Source: Dactylococcopsis salina PCC 8305
GTDB lineage: Bacteria; Cyanobacteriota; Cyanobacteriia; Cyanobacteriales; Rubidibacteraceae
Assembly (NCBI RefSeq): GCF_000317615.1
Contig: NC_019780.1
Location: 1,943,840-2,007,839 of the forward strand
DNA length: 64,000 nucleotides
Direction: 5' to 3'
Made by a program: the position numbers and the translations under genes. Shown piece after piece: positions 18,096 to 27,659 of the stretch. Positions within the stretch are counted from its first letter, which is position 1. Every line of letters begins with the position of its first letter. The notes beneath the pieces were generated by a model. The model did not search any database and was not told where the DNA came from. It was given only the letters and a program-made list of their open reading frames with translations.

Positions 18096-18775
18096 TTCCC
18101 GATGAAAACACCGCAGAAACGCCCATTTATTTCGTCGAAGTACAATGGCAAAAAGATGAAACACTTTATGGAAGATTATTTAGCGAAATCTTTCTCTATT
18201 TACGTCATCATCCTGAACAACAATTTTGGCGTGCGGTGTTAATTTATCCTCAACGTAGTAGTGAAGGAAAAATCGAACCCGCTTATGAAGTGTTAATCAA
18301 CAGCGAACAAGTCAAACGGATTTATTTAGAAGATTTAGCCAAAACTCAAACCAATTCTTGGGGATTAAAAATCTTCAAATTAATGATTGAGTCCGAAAAA
18401 AAGGCAGCGCAAGAAGCGCAAGAGATTCTTCGGGAAATCAAACAGGAAACCTTTCCCGTTTCCTCAGCATCGATCGAAGAGTTAGTAGAAACTATAATTG
18501 TATATAAGTTCCCGCAATTAAGTCGTAAGGAGATTGCTAAAATGTTAGGACTCGCCGATAGTATTACTCAAACCCGTGTTTATCAAGAAGGATTACAAGA
18601 AGGAGAATATAAACTGATTATCAAACAGTTACAACATCGTTTTGGAGAACTTTCTGCTGAAGAAAAGGCAAAAATTGAGCAATTATCTTCGAGTGAGTTA
18701 GAGTCTTTGGGAGAAGCACTTTTGGATTTTACAACTCGATCGAATCTTACTCAATGGCTAGAAACGAATCCCTAA
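18096..18775 (+). pseudogene. 5'-truncated tandem copy of the Rpn-type nuclease
   Basis: From TTCCCGATGAAAACACCG at 18096 the sequence repeats 17352 onward almost base for base, losing the first 48 codons. An in-frame TAA lies just upstream. It differs by a few substitutions, a 9-base deletion in the KLIKLIIK region and a different end (ETNP instead of KQ). The best start left is a GTG at 18236 giving 179 residues, which would lack the D and E-x-Q nuclease residues. A regulatory fragment is conceivable; a decaying duplicate is more likely. Confidence 0.85.
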
Positions 18776-18881
18776 TCATCAAACTTCTAAAAAAAGATAA
18801 CTCAATCCGATCGCGCCATTGATAAAAATTTTGAAAGCGCGATCTATTATTGTATTTCTAACCTTTTTTGTTCGTAGTTGG

Positions 18882-19058
18882 ATGATTGAAGCACAATATC
18901 AGGAAAATTATCAACTCTTATTCCTACAAGATGCACAAAACACTTTAATCCAAATGCAACAAGAAGATTTTCCTAGTTTATGCGATTTATACACTTTAAT
19001 TATTCATCCTAGTTATGAAAAACTCGCTGATACTTGTTTGATTTCAAAAAATGAGTAG
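18882..19058 (+). CDS. Short hypothetical reading frame, possibly a gene remnant
   Basis: 58 codons from an ATG at 18882 (MIEAQYQENYQLLFLQDAQN...), acidic and helical, not recognised. It overlaps a second 37-codon frame at 19051-19164 (MSSNPQLSIYWMYQALDRF...). The 460-base stretch between the truncated nuclease copy and mntA holds only these and a heptamer run, so both may be relics of one decayed gene. Confidence 0.25.
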   Translation: MIEAQYQENYQLLFLQDAQNTLIQMQQEDFPSLCDLYTLIIHPSYEKLADTCLISKNE

Positions 19059-19176
19059 TAATCCGCAATTATCAATTTATTGGATGTATCAAGCGCTCGA
19101 TCGATTCGTTTCTCTGGATTTAACTAAAATCTTTGGCTCTTCTAGAGTGAGTATGATAAATTAATAGTTAAAGCCG

Positions 19177-19207
19177 AGGCAAGAGGCAAGAGGCAAGAGG
19201 CAAGAGT
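19177..19207. repeat. GGCAAGA heptamer run
   Basis: Four tandem copies of the 7-base unit AGGCAAG. The same unit is found inside the MITE-like elements at 27690, 49795, 52405 and 61370, and near 56601. Confidence 0.9.
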
Positions 19208-19235
19208 ATTTAATAATTTAATTTTTTGATAAGAA

Positions 19236-19532
19236 ATGAATCGTGAAGTTGTTCTCTCTACCCTCAACGAACATTTAAAGGAGATCAATCAGTTTGGGGT
19301 AAAATCTCTCGCTTTATTTGGTTCGATCGCGCGAAACGAAGCCACTCCCGACAGCGATCTCGATTTTCTCGTGGAATTTAAAGGGGCTGCGACTTTAGAT
19401 GGCTATATGGGTCTAAAATTCTTGTTAGAAGACCTTTTTGATAAGGAAGTTGATCTGGTAATCAAAGCAGATTTAAAACCCCAAATCCGAGAAAACGTTA
19501 TTAACGAAGCCATCCATGTCACGTCGCCTTAG
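19236..19532 (+). CDS. mntA: MntA-type minimal nucleotidyltransferase antitoxin
   Basis: 98-residue nucleotidyltransferase of the type VII MntA/HepT toxin-antitoxin systems. The characterised MntA neutralises HepT by AMPylating it with ATP. The catalytic GS-x10-D-x-D motif is intact (GSIARNEATPDSDLD, 29-43), followed by a third acidic residue in DKEVDLV. It overlaps the hepT start by 17 bases, indicating translational coupling. Intact by sequence. Confidence 0.9.
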   Translation: MNREVVLSTLNEHLKEINQFGVKSLALFGSIARNEATPDSDLDFLVEFKGAATLDGYMGLKFLLEDLFDKEVDLVIKADLKPQIRENVINEAIHVTSP

Positions 19533-19869
19533 CCTTTATCTAACTGATATTATTAACAGTATTGAAAAGATTCAAAACTATACTGCTAATCTCACCTATG
19601 AGAACTTATGCGAAGATGATAAAACTTTAGATGCGGTAGTTCATAACCTGCTGATTATTGGTGAAGCCACTAAACAAATCCCTAATTCTGTTCGGATTAA
19701 ATATTCACAAATAGAATGGAAACAAATTGCAGGATTAAGAGATGTAATCGCCCACAGCTATTTCTCAATTAACTCAAAACTTGTTTGGGATATCATTCAA
19801 ACGAAACTTGATCCTCTTCAAAGCTGCATTCAACAGATTCTCGAAACTGAAAACTTAGAAAATTACTAA
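19516..19869 (+). CDS. hepT: HepT-type HEPN ribonuclease toxin
   Basis: 117-residue HEPN (former DUF86) toxin partner of the preceding MntA. The RNase motif R-x4-H-x-Y is present (RDVIAHSY, about 77-84), with the Tyr that MntA modifies in studied pairs. The helical NLLIIGEATKQIP segment is typical. Overlap with mntA and normal length suggest a functional pair. tRNA cleavage is known for homologues, not shown here. Confidence 0.9.
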   Translation: MSRRLSLYLTDIINSIEKIQNYTANLTYENLCEDDKTLDAVVHNLLIIGEATKQIPNSVRIKYSQIEWKQIAGLRDVIAHSYFSINSKLVWDIIQTKLDPLQSCIQQILETENLENY

Positions 19870-19926
19870 AGCGATGAACTCCCGATTTTCCTCGTTTTGG
19901 GCTTACTTACTCAACAGTCTCTAAGA

Positions 19927-20979
19927 TCAAATTAATTCTAACAATAAATCTTGGTGCATTAAAGCTCGATCGCGCTGGGATTGAATCTGATCTAAACTCA
20001 ATCCTTCTCCATTAGCATAATGATCCAACCACAGTTTTGTAATCAGTTTAGAATCATCAGGAATGTCCGCAACTTCCCAACCTGGAATCTCTAATTCTGT
20101 CATTAATTGACTAATTTTTGGATCGTAACTAATGGCAAAACAACGACACTCTTCCGACGCAGCCATAATTAAGCTATGATAACGCATTCCGATCGCCATT
20201 TCTACACCGCGAAAGAGTCGTTTTAAACGAGTGGGCGTTTCCCCAGAAATCACTGCTTTCGGTTCAGGAATTTGACTGGCAATAGCTGCCGCTAAAGGGT
20301 AATCTTTCGGTTGAAACGGAAGCAGTAAAATACAGGTTTCTGTTGCTTTTTGAAACGAGATTAAAGCCTGAGTTAAAACTTTAATTTTCTCAGTCGTTAA
20401 CTGGGAATGTTCACGTAAAGTAACGGCAATTCTTGGCGCGGGAAGTTCCCAAAGTTTCGGGAAAGATTCACTTTCTAACGCCCAAACGGGATCAGGTGCA
20501 ATTAAAGGAGATAATCCCCAACTACTTAATAATTTAGCAGAAGCTCGATCGCGCACACTAATTTCTTCACATCCGATAAGAGTTTTACGGGTTAACCACT
20601 GAGAAAAACGCGATCGTAAGGGTCCAATTCCTTGCGCCCAAGCAATGGTTTTTAATCCCTTTTGTTGCGCCAATGCCATTAATCCACCATAATAAATCGG
20701 GTTACGAAAACTGGTGACATCTTGCATTAAACTTCCCCCTCCCCAGATGAAATAGTCTGCTTTTTTAAAAGCATCTAAAATCGGAAAAGCCGATCGATTC
20801 GGTATCGCTTCCACTTGTAATCTTTCTCTGGTTTGTTGTGGATTTGCCGATAAAACTAAAGGCTGCACTGTTTCGGGAAGCATTTGGATTAAAGTCATTA
20901 GCAGCGCATCATCTCCCACATTATCTCGACCATAATAACCACAGAGAATTGCTTTTTTCGATCCAGACTGGTATTCCAT
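19927..20979 (-). CDS. csaB: Polysaccharide pyruvyl transferase CsaB
   Basis: Pyruvylates a cell-wall or S-layer-anchoring polysaccharide using phosphoenolpyruvate. The 350-residue protein starts AILCGYYGRDNVGDDALL, then IWGGGSLMQDVTS and WAQGIGPL, and carries the GEGMAIGMRYHSLIMA-like C-terminal block (GVEMAIGMRYHSL), all typical of the PS_pyruv_trans/CsaB family. It is divergent from the methyltransferase gene. Confidence 0.9.
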   Translation of the reverse strand: MEYQSGSKKAILCGYYGRDNVGDDALLMTLIQMLPETVQPLVLSANPQQTRERLQVEAIPNRSAFPILDAFKKADYFIWGGGSLMQDVTSFRNPIYYGGLMALAQQKGLKTIAWAQGIGPLRSRFSQWLTRKTLIGCEEISVRDRASAKLLSSWGLSPLIAPDPVWALESESFPKLWELPAPRIAVTLREHSQLTTEKIKVLTQALISFQKATETCILLLPFQPKDYPLAAAIASQIPEPKAVISGETPTRLKRLFRGVEMAIGMRYHSLIMAASEECRCFAISYDPKISQLMTELEIPGWEVADIPDDSKLITKLWLDHYANGEGLSLDQIQSQRDRALMHQDLLLELI

Positions 20980-21033
20980 AGAAAGCGTTAAAATTTGTTA
21001 AGCAGATGTACCCTAGCAAGAGGAAAAAAAGTG

Positions 21034-21900
21034 ATGACAGTTCGCACTGATACCCTTTGGGAACAATTTTTGAAACCGATCGTCGGCAGTTTCATTGATG
21101 GCGAAGAAATTAACGATCTTCAAACCAGTATTGATTGGGAAACTGAATCCGATCGAATCGCTAACCCTAATCTAGAATATCCCGATTATTATCGATCGCA
21201 AAATTTCCATGGCATTCAGGGAGGCTATCTCACCTCAAGCGCGGCGGTGACTTATGATCCGATCACCCGTTATTTTGTTCCCCCTCACGAAACATGGGTA
21301 AGAGAGGACGCAATTAAACAGATTAAAGGAAACCCACAACGCATTCTTGATTTAGGCTGTGGTACAGGATCAACAACCGTTTTACTCCAAGAAACGTTCC
21401 CTAATGCGGAAGTGATCGGTTTAGATTTGTCTCCCTATATGCTGATTATGGCAGAACGAAAGGCAAAAGAGAAACAGCTTCCGATACGCTGGTATCACGG
21501 GAAAGCGGAAGAGACAGGGTTAGACGGAGACACTTTTGATCTGGTGACAGCTTCTCTCCTATTCCATGAAACACCAGTTGAGATTAGTAAAGCGATTCTC
21601 AGAGAGTCGTTTCGTTTGTTGAAAGGAGGAGGGGAATTTTTACTGTTAGATGGAAATCAGGACACTTTACGAGATTCGGAATGGTTGACTAATATATTTG
21701 AAGAGCCTTATATTCAAGATTACGCCAAAGGTAATGTTGAGAGTTGGTTAGAAACCACAGGATTTGTAGCGACAGAAACTGAGATCGTTTGGGGAATCCA
21801 TCAGGTGAATTGGGGGAGAAAACCTCAACCCGTTGCGAAATCTTCTCCCGTAACGGTAGAGGAAAATGATGACATTCCCTATGGCGTAGCGCCCGCGTGA
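21034..21900 (+). CDS. Class I SAM-dependent methyltransferase
   Basis: 288 residues from the ATG at 21034, preceded by AGAGGA 11 bases upstream; the frame is open further upstream (TTG at 20995) but lacks a better start. Seen: SAM motif I LDLGCGTGSTTVLL, motif II VIGLDLSPYML, and the post-motif DGDTFDLVTASLLFHE. An N-terminal helical domain (1-90) precedes it. Substrate unknown. It is near but divergent from csaB. A terminator-like hairpin follows. Confidence 0.85.
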   Translation: MTVRTDTLWEQFLKPIVGSFIDGEEINDLQTSIDWETESDRIANPNLEYPDYYRSQNFHGIQGGYLTSSAAVTYDPITRYFVPPHETWVREDAIKQIKGNPQRILDLGCGTGSTTVLLQETFPNAEVIGLDLSPYMLIMAERKAKEKQLPIRWYHGKAEETGLDGDTFDLVTASLLFHETPVEISKAILRESFRLLKGGGEFLLLDGNQDTLRDSEWLTNIFEEPYIQDYAKGNVESWLETTGFVATETEIVWGIHQVNWGRKPQPVAKSSPVTVEENDDIPYGVAPA

Positions 21901-21915
21901 CCTTTTAAAAAAAAT

Positions 21916-21949
21916 AATCGACCCAACTTGTTTACAAGTCGAGCCGATT
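21916..21949. terminator. Hairpin after the methyltransferase gene
   Basis: Arms AATCG/CGATT and ACTTGT/ACAAGT form a nested stem 16 bases after the stop codon. No strong T-run follows on the plus strand, so termination is only probable. Confidence 0.35.
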
Positions 21950-22059
21950 TATGTTAATTTTAGAAGCCTAATTGGGATTAGTCTTACAACGAAGCACGAT
22001 CGCGCCTTCAACCGTTCATATTTGGTGCGAATCAGGAGCGATCGAGCTAGCAGTTTCAG

Positions 22060-22377
22060 TTAACTCACAGTAGTTGTGGTTAAAACTTGCTCTTCCTCTG
22101 GCTGAACAATGCGTAAACTGGGGAAGAGGAAGTGATTTTCTTCCACATATTGCGCTCCAAATAGCCCTTTTTCTGCCCAAAAATACCGATCTGTGGTATG
22201 CTCGTTCCGTTTCACCACCACCAATGCTGGAGGAGCAATTCCTTTCGCAGAAATATATCTTCTCGCTGCGGTTACTGGTTTATGTTCCCCACTTTCGATA
22301 TTATATTGAGGCACTAAGGCGAGGATTTTTCGTCCTTCCTGGCGACGACGACTTTTGCGTTTGCGTTTTCTTGCCAA
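22060..22377 (-). CDS. DUF3155 family protein
   Basis: A 105-residue cyanobacterial protein with a very basic N-terminus (MARKRKRKSRRRQEGRK) then KPVTAARRYI, VVKRNEHTTDRYFWAEKGLF and an acidic end. This matches the cyanobacterial DUF3155 family as I remember it. The basic start suggests nucleic-acid binding. Function unknown. It stands alone between convergent and divergent neighbours. Confidence 0.75.
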   Translation of the reverse strand: MARKRKRKSRRRQEGRKILALVPQYNIESGEHKPVTAARRYISAKGIAPPALVVVKRNEHTTDRYFWAEKGLFGAQYVEENHFLFPSLRIVQPEEEQVLTTTTVS

Positions 22378-22573
22378 GTCAGTTCCCTCCTAGCTTTTAT
22401 TATTAAATGTAATAGTGATTACAAAATTCGTGCTAATTATATGGCGAACTGGCAGATTTTTCAAGATGTCTTTTTCACCGAGCAAAAAAAGCCCAATTCC
22501 CCACTAACACCAGATTATTCAGACTCACTAGCCAAGAAAAAGGACAATAATGAGAGGGTAAATTTAATAATTC

Positions 22574-23428
22574 TTAATAAAACTCGGACGTTTCTGAGAG
22601 AAGAAACTGCCAAACTCGTTTTTCATAAGTGCTATCAGCAATAGTCGCAATATCATTATGACCTGCGGTTTTGACTAACCAAAGTTCTTTTCGCCCCACA
22701 GTGGCTTTATAGAGGGTTTCGCTCATTTCTACAGGAACGACTGCGTCTTCTGTACCATGAAGAAAGAAGATCGCAGTATTGAGCAAAGGCAGTTTTTCCA
22801 GAGAATTAAAGCGTTGAGTAAGTAAATAATCGATCGGTAGCCAGCCATAACGTCCTTTATACCGCGCCATGTCTAACATCGAGGTAAAAGAGCCTTCAAT
22901 GACTAAGCCGGGGATTTCAGGTTGTCTCGTCGCTAATTCGATCGCGATCGCACCGCCGAGGGAATGACCGAACACATATAATTCTTTAGGATCAATGTTA
23001 CGTTCTTTCACCAAATATTCCCAAGCCGTTTCCGCATCCTCATAAACCCGTTTTTCACTGGGAAATCGTCCCTCACTCAAACCATAACCGCGATAATCAA
23101 TGAGAAACACAGCAAAACCGACACGGTGAAAGCGTTGGACACGAGGTAGATTAGAACTAACATTCCCTCCATTCCCGTGTAAATAAAGCAAAACGGGTGC
23201 GTCTGGAGATTGAGCGGGAATCCACCAGCCATGAATCTTCTCGTCTGGGGGGAGAGGAATAAAGATGGACTCGTATTCCAATCCGTAATCTGTGGGAGTA
23301 GCGACGATCGGTTTACAGGGAACAAACATAAAGCGCCTTTGAGCGAGGGCTAAGGCGAAACAAGTCAGCAAATAGGCGATCGCCGCGATTTCTACCCCGT
23401 AAAGCAAGTATCGAGTCCAAGAAGCCAT
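22574..23428 (-). CDS. Alpha/beta hydrolase with N-terminal membrane anchor
   Basis: 284 residues; residues 8-28 are a membrane helix (YGVEIAAIAYLLTCFALAL), followed by an alpha/beta hydrolase fold of the BEM46/serine-aminopeptidase-like group. Seen: oxyanion motif YLHGNGGN, nucleophile elbow GHSLGGA, acid in GTEDAVVPV and the catalytic His in GHNDI, so the triad is complete. Substrate unknown. It begins 6 bases after the gatA stop, so the two are probably cotranscribed. Confidence 0.88.
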   Translation of the reverse strand: MASWTRYLLYGVEIAAIAYLLTCFALALAQRRFMFVPCKPIVATPTDYGLEYESIFIPLPPDEKIHGWWIPAQSPDAPVLLYLHGNGGNVSSNLPRVQRFHRVGFAVFLIDYRGYGLSEGRFPSEKRVYEDAETAWEYLVKERNIDPKELYVFGHSLGGAIAIELATRQPEIPGLVIEGSFTSMLDMARYKGRYGWLPIDYLLTQRFNSLEKLPLLNTAIFFLHGTEDAVVPVEMSETLYKATVGRKELWLVKTAGHNDIATIADSTYEKRVWQFLLSETSEFY

Positions 23429-23434
23429 AAAACA

Positions 23435-24892
23435 CTAGAGTTGAGGACGTTTTTGATGCCAATCGGTTGCTTGCTCATAAGCATAAGCCGTTTGTAACAA
23501 TTGGTCTTCTCGTAATACATTAGCAATTAATTGCATCCCGATCGGTAAACCTTGAGCATCGAAGCCACAGGGAATATTTAAAGCGGGTAAACCTGCTAAA
23601 CTGACGGGAACAGTAGTTAAATCGGAAAGATACATACTTAATGGATCATCCGTTTTTTCTCCCGCCTTAAAAGCAGTCGTGGGAGCGGTGGGACAAACCA
23701 ACAAATCTACCGTCTCAAAGGCTTTTTCAAAATCTTGTTTAATCAGGGTTCGGACTTTTTGCGCTTTCAGGTAATAGGCATCATAATAACCTGCAGACAG
23801 GGTGTAAGTTCCCACCATAATCCGACGTTTCACCTCAGCCCCAAATCCTTCGGCACGGGTTTTTTGATACATCGAGAGGAGATTGTCCGCTTCTTCGTTG
23901 CGTTTTCCGTAGCGTACCGCATCGTAACGGGCTAAATTAGAAGATGCTTCCGAAGGGGCGATAATGTAGTAGGCTGGTAAGCCATAGCGAAAACGAGGAC
24001 AGGAGATTTCTACGATTTCCGCACCGATTGCCCCTAACTGCTCGATCGCCCCTTGTACTGCGGTTTTTACCTCATCGGAGAGTCCTTCCCCAAAGGTTTC
24101 TGTAATCACACCAATTTTGAGTTTCGGATTTTTGGGTAACTCTGGGGTGAGATATTGGGTATAGTCGGGAATTTTCACCTGTAAACTGGTGCTGTCGGCT
24201 GGATCATGACCCGCGATCGCCCCCAATAAAATCGCCGTATCCTCTACGGTGCGCCCAAAGGGACCAATTTGATCTAAAGAAGACGCAAACGCCACCAAAC
24301 CAAACCGAGAGACTAAACCATAGGTGGGTTTTAAGCCCACTACACCGCAAAAAGAAGCAGGTTGACGAATTGATCCTCCTGTATCCGATCCCAACGCCAC
24401 CACACATTCCTCTGCTGCTACAGCGGCGGCCGATCCGCCAGAAGAGCCACCAGGCACTCGTGATAAATCCCAGGGGTTACAAGTGAGCGCGTAAGCGGAA
24501 TTTTCTGTCGAGCTTCCCATTGCAAACTCATCAAGATTAGTTTTTCCCAGTAAAACTGCTCCCGCTGTTTTTAGTTTGCCAGTGACAGTAGATTCATAGG
24601 GAGGAACAAAATTCTCTAGAATACGAGAGCCACAAGTAGTGGGAACACCCTTCATGCACATATTATCCTTGATCGCGATCGGAATTCCCTCTAAAAGCGC
24701 GATCGAATCTCCTGCGGCAATTTTTTCATCCACCTTTTGGGCGGCGGCTTCTGCTTCCGTCGCTAAAATATGTAGATAACTATGCACCTTTTCCTCTACC
24801 GCTTCGATCCGAGCCAGAGTTTCCCGTGTCACCTCTAGCGCAGAGCGTTCCTTCTTCACCAACTGTTCATGTAACTCTCGGATTGATGCCAT
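23435..24892 (-). CDS. gatA: Glu-tRNA(Gln)/Asp-tRNA(Asn) amidotransferase subunit A
   Basis: Amidase subunit of GatCAB, which amidates Glu-tRNA(Gln) (and Asp-tRNA(Asn)) with ammonia from glutamine. 485 residues from the ATG at 24892 ([12 protein letters not shown]); a TTG five codons upstream is less likely. The Ser-cis-Ser-Lys machinery is present: IAIKDN (Lys), [14 protein letters not shown] and [15 protein letters not shown]. gatB and gatC are not in the window, as is common in cyanobacteria. A hydrolase gene follows after 6 bases. Confidence 0.96.
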   Translation of the reverse strand: MASIRELHEQLVKKERSALEVTRETLARIEAVEEKVHSYLHILATEAEAAAQKVDEKIAAGDSIALLEGIPIAIKDNMCMKGVPTTCGSRILENFVPPYESTVTGKLKTAGAVLLGKTNLDEFAMGSSTENSAYALTCNPWDLSRVPGGSSGGSAAAVAAEECVVALGSDTGGSIRQPASFCGVVGLKPTYGLVSRFGLVAFASSLDQIGPFGRTVEDTAILLGAIAGHDPADSTSLQVKIPDYTQYLTPELPKNPKLKIGVITETFGEGLSDEVKTAVQGAIEQLGAIGAEIVEISCPRFRYGLPAYYIIAPSEASSNLARYDAVRYGKRNEEADNLLSMYQKTRAEGFGAEVKRRIMVGTYTLSAGYYDAYYLKAQKVRTLIKQDFEKAFETVDLLVCPTAPTTAFKAGEKTDDPLSMYLSDLTTVPVSLAGLPALNIPCGFDAQGLPIGMQLIANVLREDQLLQTAYAYEQATDWHQKRPQL

Positions 24893-24950
24893 ATTCTTCT
24901 CAACCAATAAAAACCTTCCCCAGATTATATCAATGATTGTCCACCTTACT

Positions 24951-25285
24951 TGCCCTCTAGCCCCCTAACCCCCAATTCTGGGGGAATTTGCCCCCTCACC
25001 CCCAATCCTGGGGGAACTTGCCCCCTCACCCCCAATTCTGGGGGAACTTGCCCCCTAATATCAGGTTCGCTCAATCAATGATAATAAAGTAGGTTGGGTG
25101 GAGTTTACGAAACCCAACCAAATTTGTCATTGGTCACTGGTCATTAGTCATTAGTGATCTTTCAGTTACCAGTAGGTTGGGTGGAGTTTACGAAACCCAA
25201 CCAAATTTGTCATTGGTCACTGGTCATTAGTCATTAGTTATCTTTCAGTTACCAGTAGGTTGGATGGAGTTTACGAAACCCAACA
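24951..25285. repeat. C-rich hairpin repeats and a tandem 83-base repeat
   Basis: Part of a 716-base gene-free gap. At 24951-25059 three copies of CCCCCTAACCCCCAATTCTG-like units (CCCCCAATTCTGGGGG hairpins) stand in tandem. At 25090-25285 a unit of about 83 bases is repeated (TAGGTTGGGTGGAG, TTTACGAAACCCAAC, then GGTCACTGGTCATTAGTCAT heptamers). The three unit starts are near 25090, 25173 and 25256. Confidence 0.85.
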
Positions 25286-25333
25286 CCAATCAGTGACCAG
25301 TGACCAGTTGTGCTTGATCTAATCAGTTACTTA

Positions 25334-25405
25334 AGGCTTGAGTCAAGAAAGCTAAAACTCGCGTACCTTATGGTTTTAAGGCTCTTAACTCCTCAAAAAA
25401 GCGCT
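25334..25405. mobile_element. Solo end of MITE family A
   Basis: Starting after TACTTA (25328-25333), the sequence matches the right end of the complete elements (GAAAGCTAAAACTCGCGTAC and CTCTTAACTCCTCAAAAAA). Its outermost 10 bases have drifted (AGGCTTGAGTCAAG). The other half is absent; a GGGGAGAT-type G-rich tandem run (25416-25462) takes over. No coding capacity. Confidence 0.75.
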
Positions 25406-25608
25406 CGGTGAAATCGGAGATGGGGGAGATGGGGAAGATGGGGGAGATGGGGGAGAAAAATCGCTCCCTTGTCTTCCTTGTCTCCCTTGTCTCCCTCTCT
25501 GTTCCCTTGCGCCATAACAGACACTTAGGAAACTATCCTTGCGATTTAGAAAACAATAATTAAGAAATGTTATAACCGATAAGAAACAATAGGAGCATTA
25601 TTGAGATT

Positions 25609-26853
25609 ATGGAAGCCGAAGCCATAGAAGTTGCAGAACTACCAAATATTCTAGTCGTTGGTTTGTTTTTAATGTTCGGCGGACGAGCTTACGCCATTGC
25701 TCGCTATCTCCGTCTCCCTCGTGTTACCTTACTGGTAATTTCAGGAATCATCATTGGTCCATCGGTTCTCGACTTAGTTCCCGATGAAATTGTCGGACTC
25801 TTTCCCATCATGTCCTACATTGCCCTCTCAATGATTGCATTTCGCCTCGGGGAAACCTTCATTAACTTTGACTTACTCAAAACCGGTCCTCGCATTTTCG
25901 CCATCTCCTTTGGGAAAACGCTTGTTGCCTCGTCTTTAGTGTTTACCGTCACTTATTTAATCCAAGATGACTTAATTTTAGCTCTATTATTAGCTGGACT
26001 CGCCCCCGCTTCCGCCCCTGCTGCCACCCTTGATGTCATCAGTGAAACCAACTCAAAAGGACCTCTCACCGAGACCATTGTTCGTGTTTTAGCGGTAGAT
26101 AACGTTTTAGGCATTACCCTGTTTAGCATCTTGTTAGTGGTTAGTGAAATCATTGCTGGTGCTGGTGATTTCACTCAAGAAGTGATTGCGGGAGCTTGGA
26201 ACATTGGCGGCGCACTCCTGCTTGGTATTGCCATCGGTTGGCCAATGGCGCGTTTAGCAGGACGTTTGAAAAAAGGAAAGCCTAGCTTATTAGAAATTAC
26301 AGGTTTCCTCCTTCTCTGTGCTGGTTTAGCGTATCAGTTAGAAATTTCTTATCTACTCGCTTGTATTGTTTTAGGCGCAACCGTTGCCAAAAACCGCGCC
26401 CAACCCAAGAAAAATATTTTTATTACCATTGAAGAAGTGAGCGAACCTTTCTTGGTGATCTTCTTCCTACTTGCGGGTTGTGAGCTTGATGTCACTGCAC
26501 TTGCCTCTTTAGGGTTAATTGGTATTTTATATGTTTTGGCTCGTTGTTTAGGCTTTGTCATTGGTGGTGGAATTGCCGCTCGTTTAGTGAACGCCGAACC
26601 AGCAGTCAAAGAAAACATTGGTTGGAGTTTATTTCCCCAAGCTGGTGTTGCTTTAGGGTTAGCGGTTTTAACCTTGCCACATTTTCCAGGTTTAGGTCAA
26701 TTTTTAGTGTCAATTGTTGTTAGTACAACCGTTGTCTTTGAATTATTCGGACCCACTGTCACTCAATGGCGTTTATTTAAAGCGAAAGAAGCCGCCGAAG
26801 CATCGGAAACGGTTTCCTCTGGTGACTTACCCTTTGTTCAGCAAAGTAAGTAA
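25609..26853 (+). CDS. Cation:proton antiporter (CPA family)
   Basis: A 414-residue membrane protein with about 12 hydrophobic segments and the CPA Na+/H+ exchanger features: LRLPRVTLLVISGIIIGPSV near the N-terminus, a central helix with AGLAPASAPAATLDVISE, and VDNVLGITLFSILLV. Unlike the antiporter at 2873 it has no C-terminal cytosolic domain. Likely exchanges Na+ or K+ for H+ across the plasma membrane; ion not inferable. The ATG at 25609 has AGGAGC 14-9 bases upstream. Confidence 0.87.
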   Translation: MEAEAIEVAELPNILVVGLFLMFGGRAYAIARYLRLPRVTLLVISGIIIGPSVLDLVPDEIVGLFPIMSYIALSMIAFRLGETFINFDLLKTGPRIFAISFGKTLVASSLVFTVTYLIQDDLILALLLAGLAPASAPAATLDVISETNSKGPLTETIVRVLAVDNVLGITLFSILLVVSEIIAGAGDFTQEVIAGAWNIGGALLLGIAIGWPMARLAGRLKKGKPSLLEITGFLLLCAGLAYQLEISYLLACIVLGATVAKNRAQPKKNIFITIEEVSEPFLVIFFLLAGCELDVTALASLGLIGILYVLARCLGFVIGGGIAARLVNAEPAVKENIGWSLFPQAGVALGLAVLTLPHFPGLGQFLVSIVVSTTVVFELFGPTVTQWRLFKAKEAAEASETVSSGDLPFVQQSK

Positions 26854-27014
26854 AGCATCGATTTTTAGTGATTAATAATTCATCAATTATTGTTAGTGAG
26901 TTATGAATATTTTTCCCCAACATGGACAATTGAAAAAACGACCCAAAGCTGGGGGGAAAACGACAAATGGTGACTACACTGAAAAGTAAGAATTGATGGA
27001 ATGGAGTAATAAAA

Positions 27015-27656
27015 ATGGGAATTCAATTAACAACTGGACAACGCTTTTCTCTCAAAAAACAAGCACCTGGTTTAAACGCTTTACTGTGTGGTTTAGGCTG
27101 GGAATTGATGCCGCAAAAGGGACTGAAAAAGATTTTTAAATCTGATTTTGATTTAGATATTTCTATCTTGTGCTTAAATGAGGAAGGAAAATTACAAAAA
27201 AGTAGCGATGTCGTTTATTACGGCAATTTGACTCATCCTTCTGGCGCGATTAGCCATTTAGGAGATAACCTCACTGGAGAACATACAACCCCCAACGCAA
27301 CGGAAAAACATGAGGAGGAAGAGGAGGAAGAAATTTTAGACAAAGAACAGATTTTAGTGACCTTACCCCAAGTGCCAAAACGGGTGCAAAAGTTACTGAT
27401 TGTCGCTAATATTTATGAGTCGAATCATCGCCGCCAAAACTTAGGACAAGTGGAAAATGCTTATATCCGTTTGGTAGATTTAGAACATGAAATGGAAATT
27501 GCTCGCTATGATTTATCCCATGATGATTTTAAGGATGAAACGGGGATGATTCTTGCTGAAATTTACCGTCAGGAAGATAGTCAATGGCAAGTAGAAATTA
27601 TTGGGAAGGGGGTAAAAGTGCAAAGTTTACAAGAATTGGCGGAACAGTATTCTTAA
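27015..27656 (+). CDS. TerD-family stress protein with acidic insertion
   Basis: A 213-residue protein of the TerD/tellurium-resistance calcium-binding fold: LTTGQRFSLKKQAPGL start, FDLDISILCLNEEGK (Ca2+-site-like Asp residues), GAISHLGDNLTGE, and AYIRLVDLEHEMEIARYDLS. Between about residues 92 and 107 a run of Glu interrupts the domain. TerD proteins bind calcium and act in general stress responses. Its stop codon TAA at 27654-27656 lies within the target duplication of a MITE-like element. Confidence 0.82.
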   Translation: MGIQLTTGQRFSLKKQAPGLNALLCGLGWELMPQKGLKKIFKSDFDLDISILCLNEEGKLQKSSDVVYYGNLTHPSGAISHLGDNLTGEHTTPNATEKHEEEEEEEILDKEQILVTLPQVPKRVQKLLIVANIYESNHRRQNLGQVENAYIRLVDLEHEMEIARYDLSHDDFKDETGMILAEIYRQEDSQWQVEIIGKGVKVQSLQELAEQYS

Positions 27657-27659
27657 TTA

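Noticed and set aside
22441-22644. 67-codon plus-strand frame between DUF3155 and the hydrolase
   Set aside because: It runs into the hydrolase gene on the other strand and has no recognisable pattern; probably chance.
25090-25285. CRISPR array
   Set aside because: The 83-bp units are repeated whole, including the would-be spacers.
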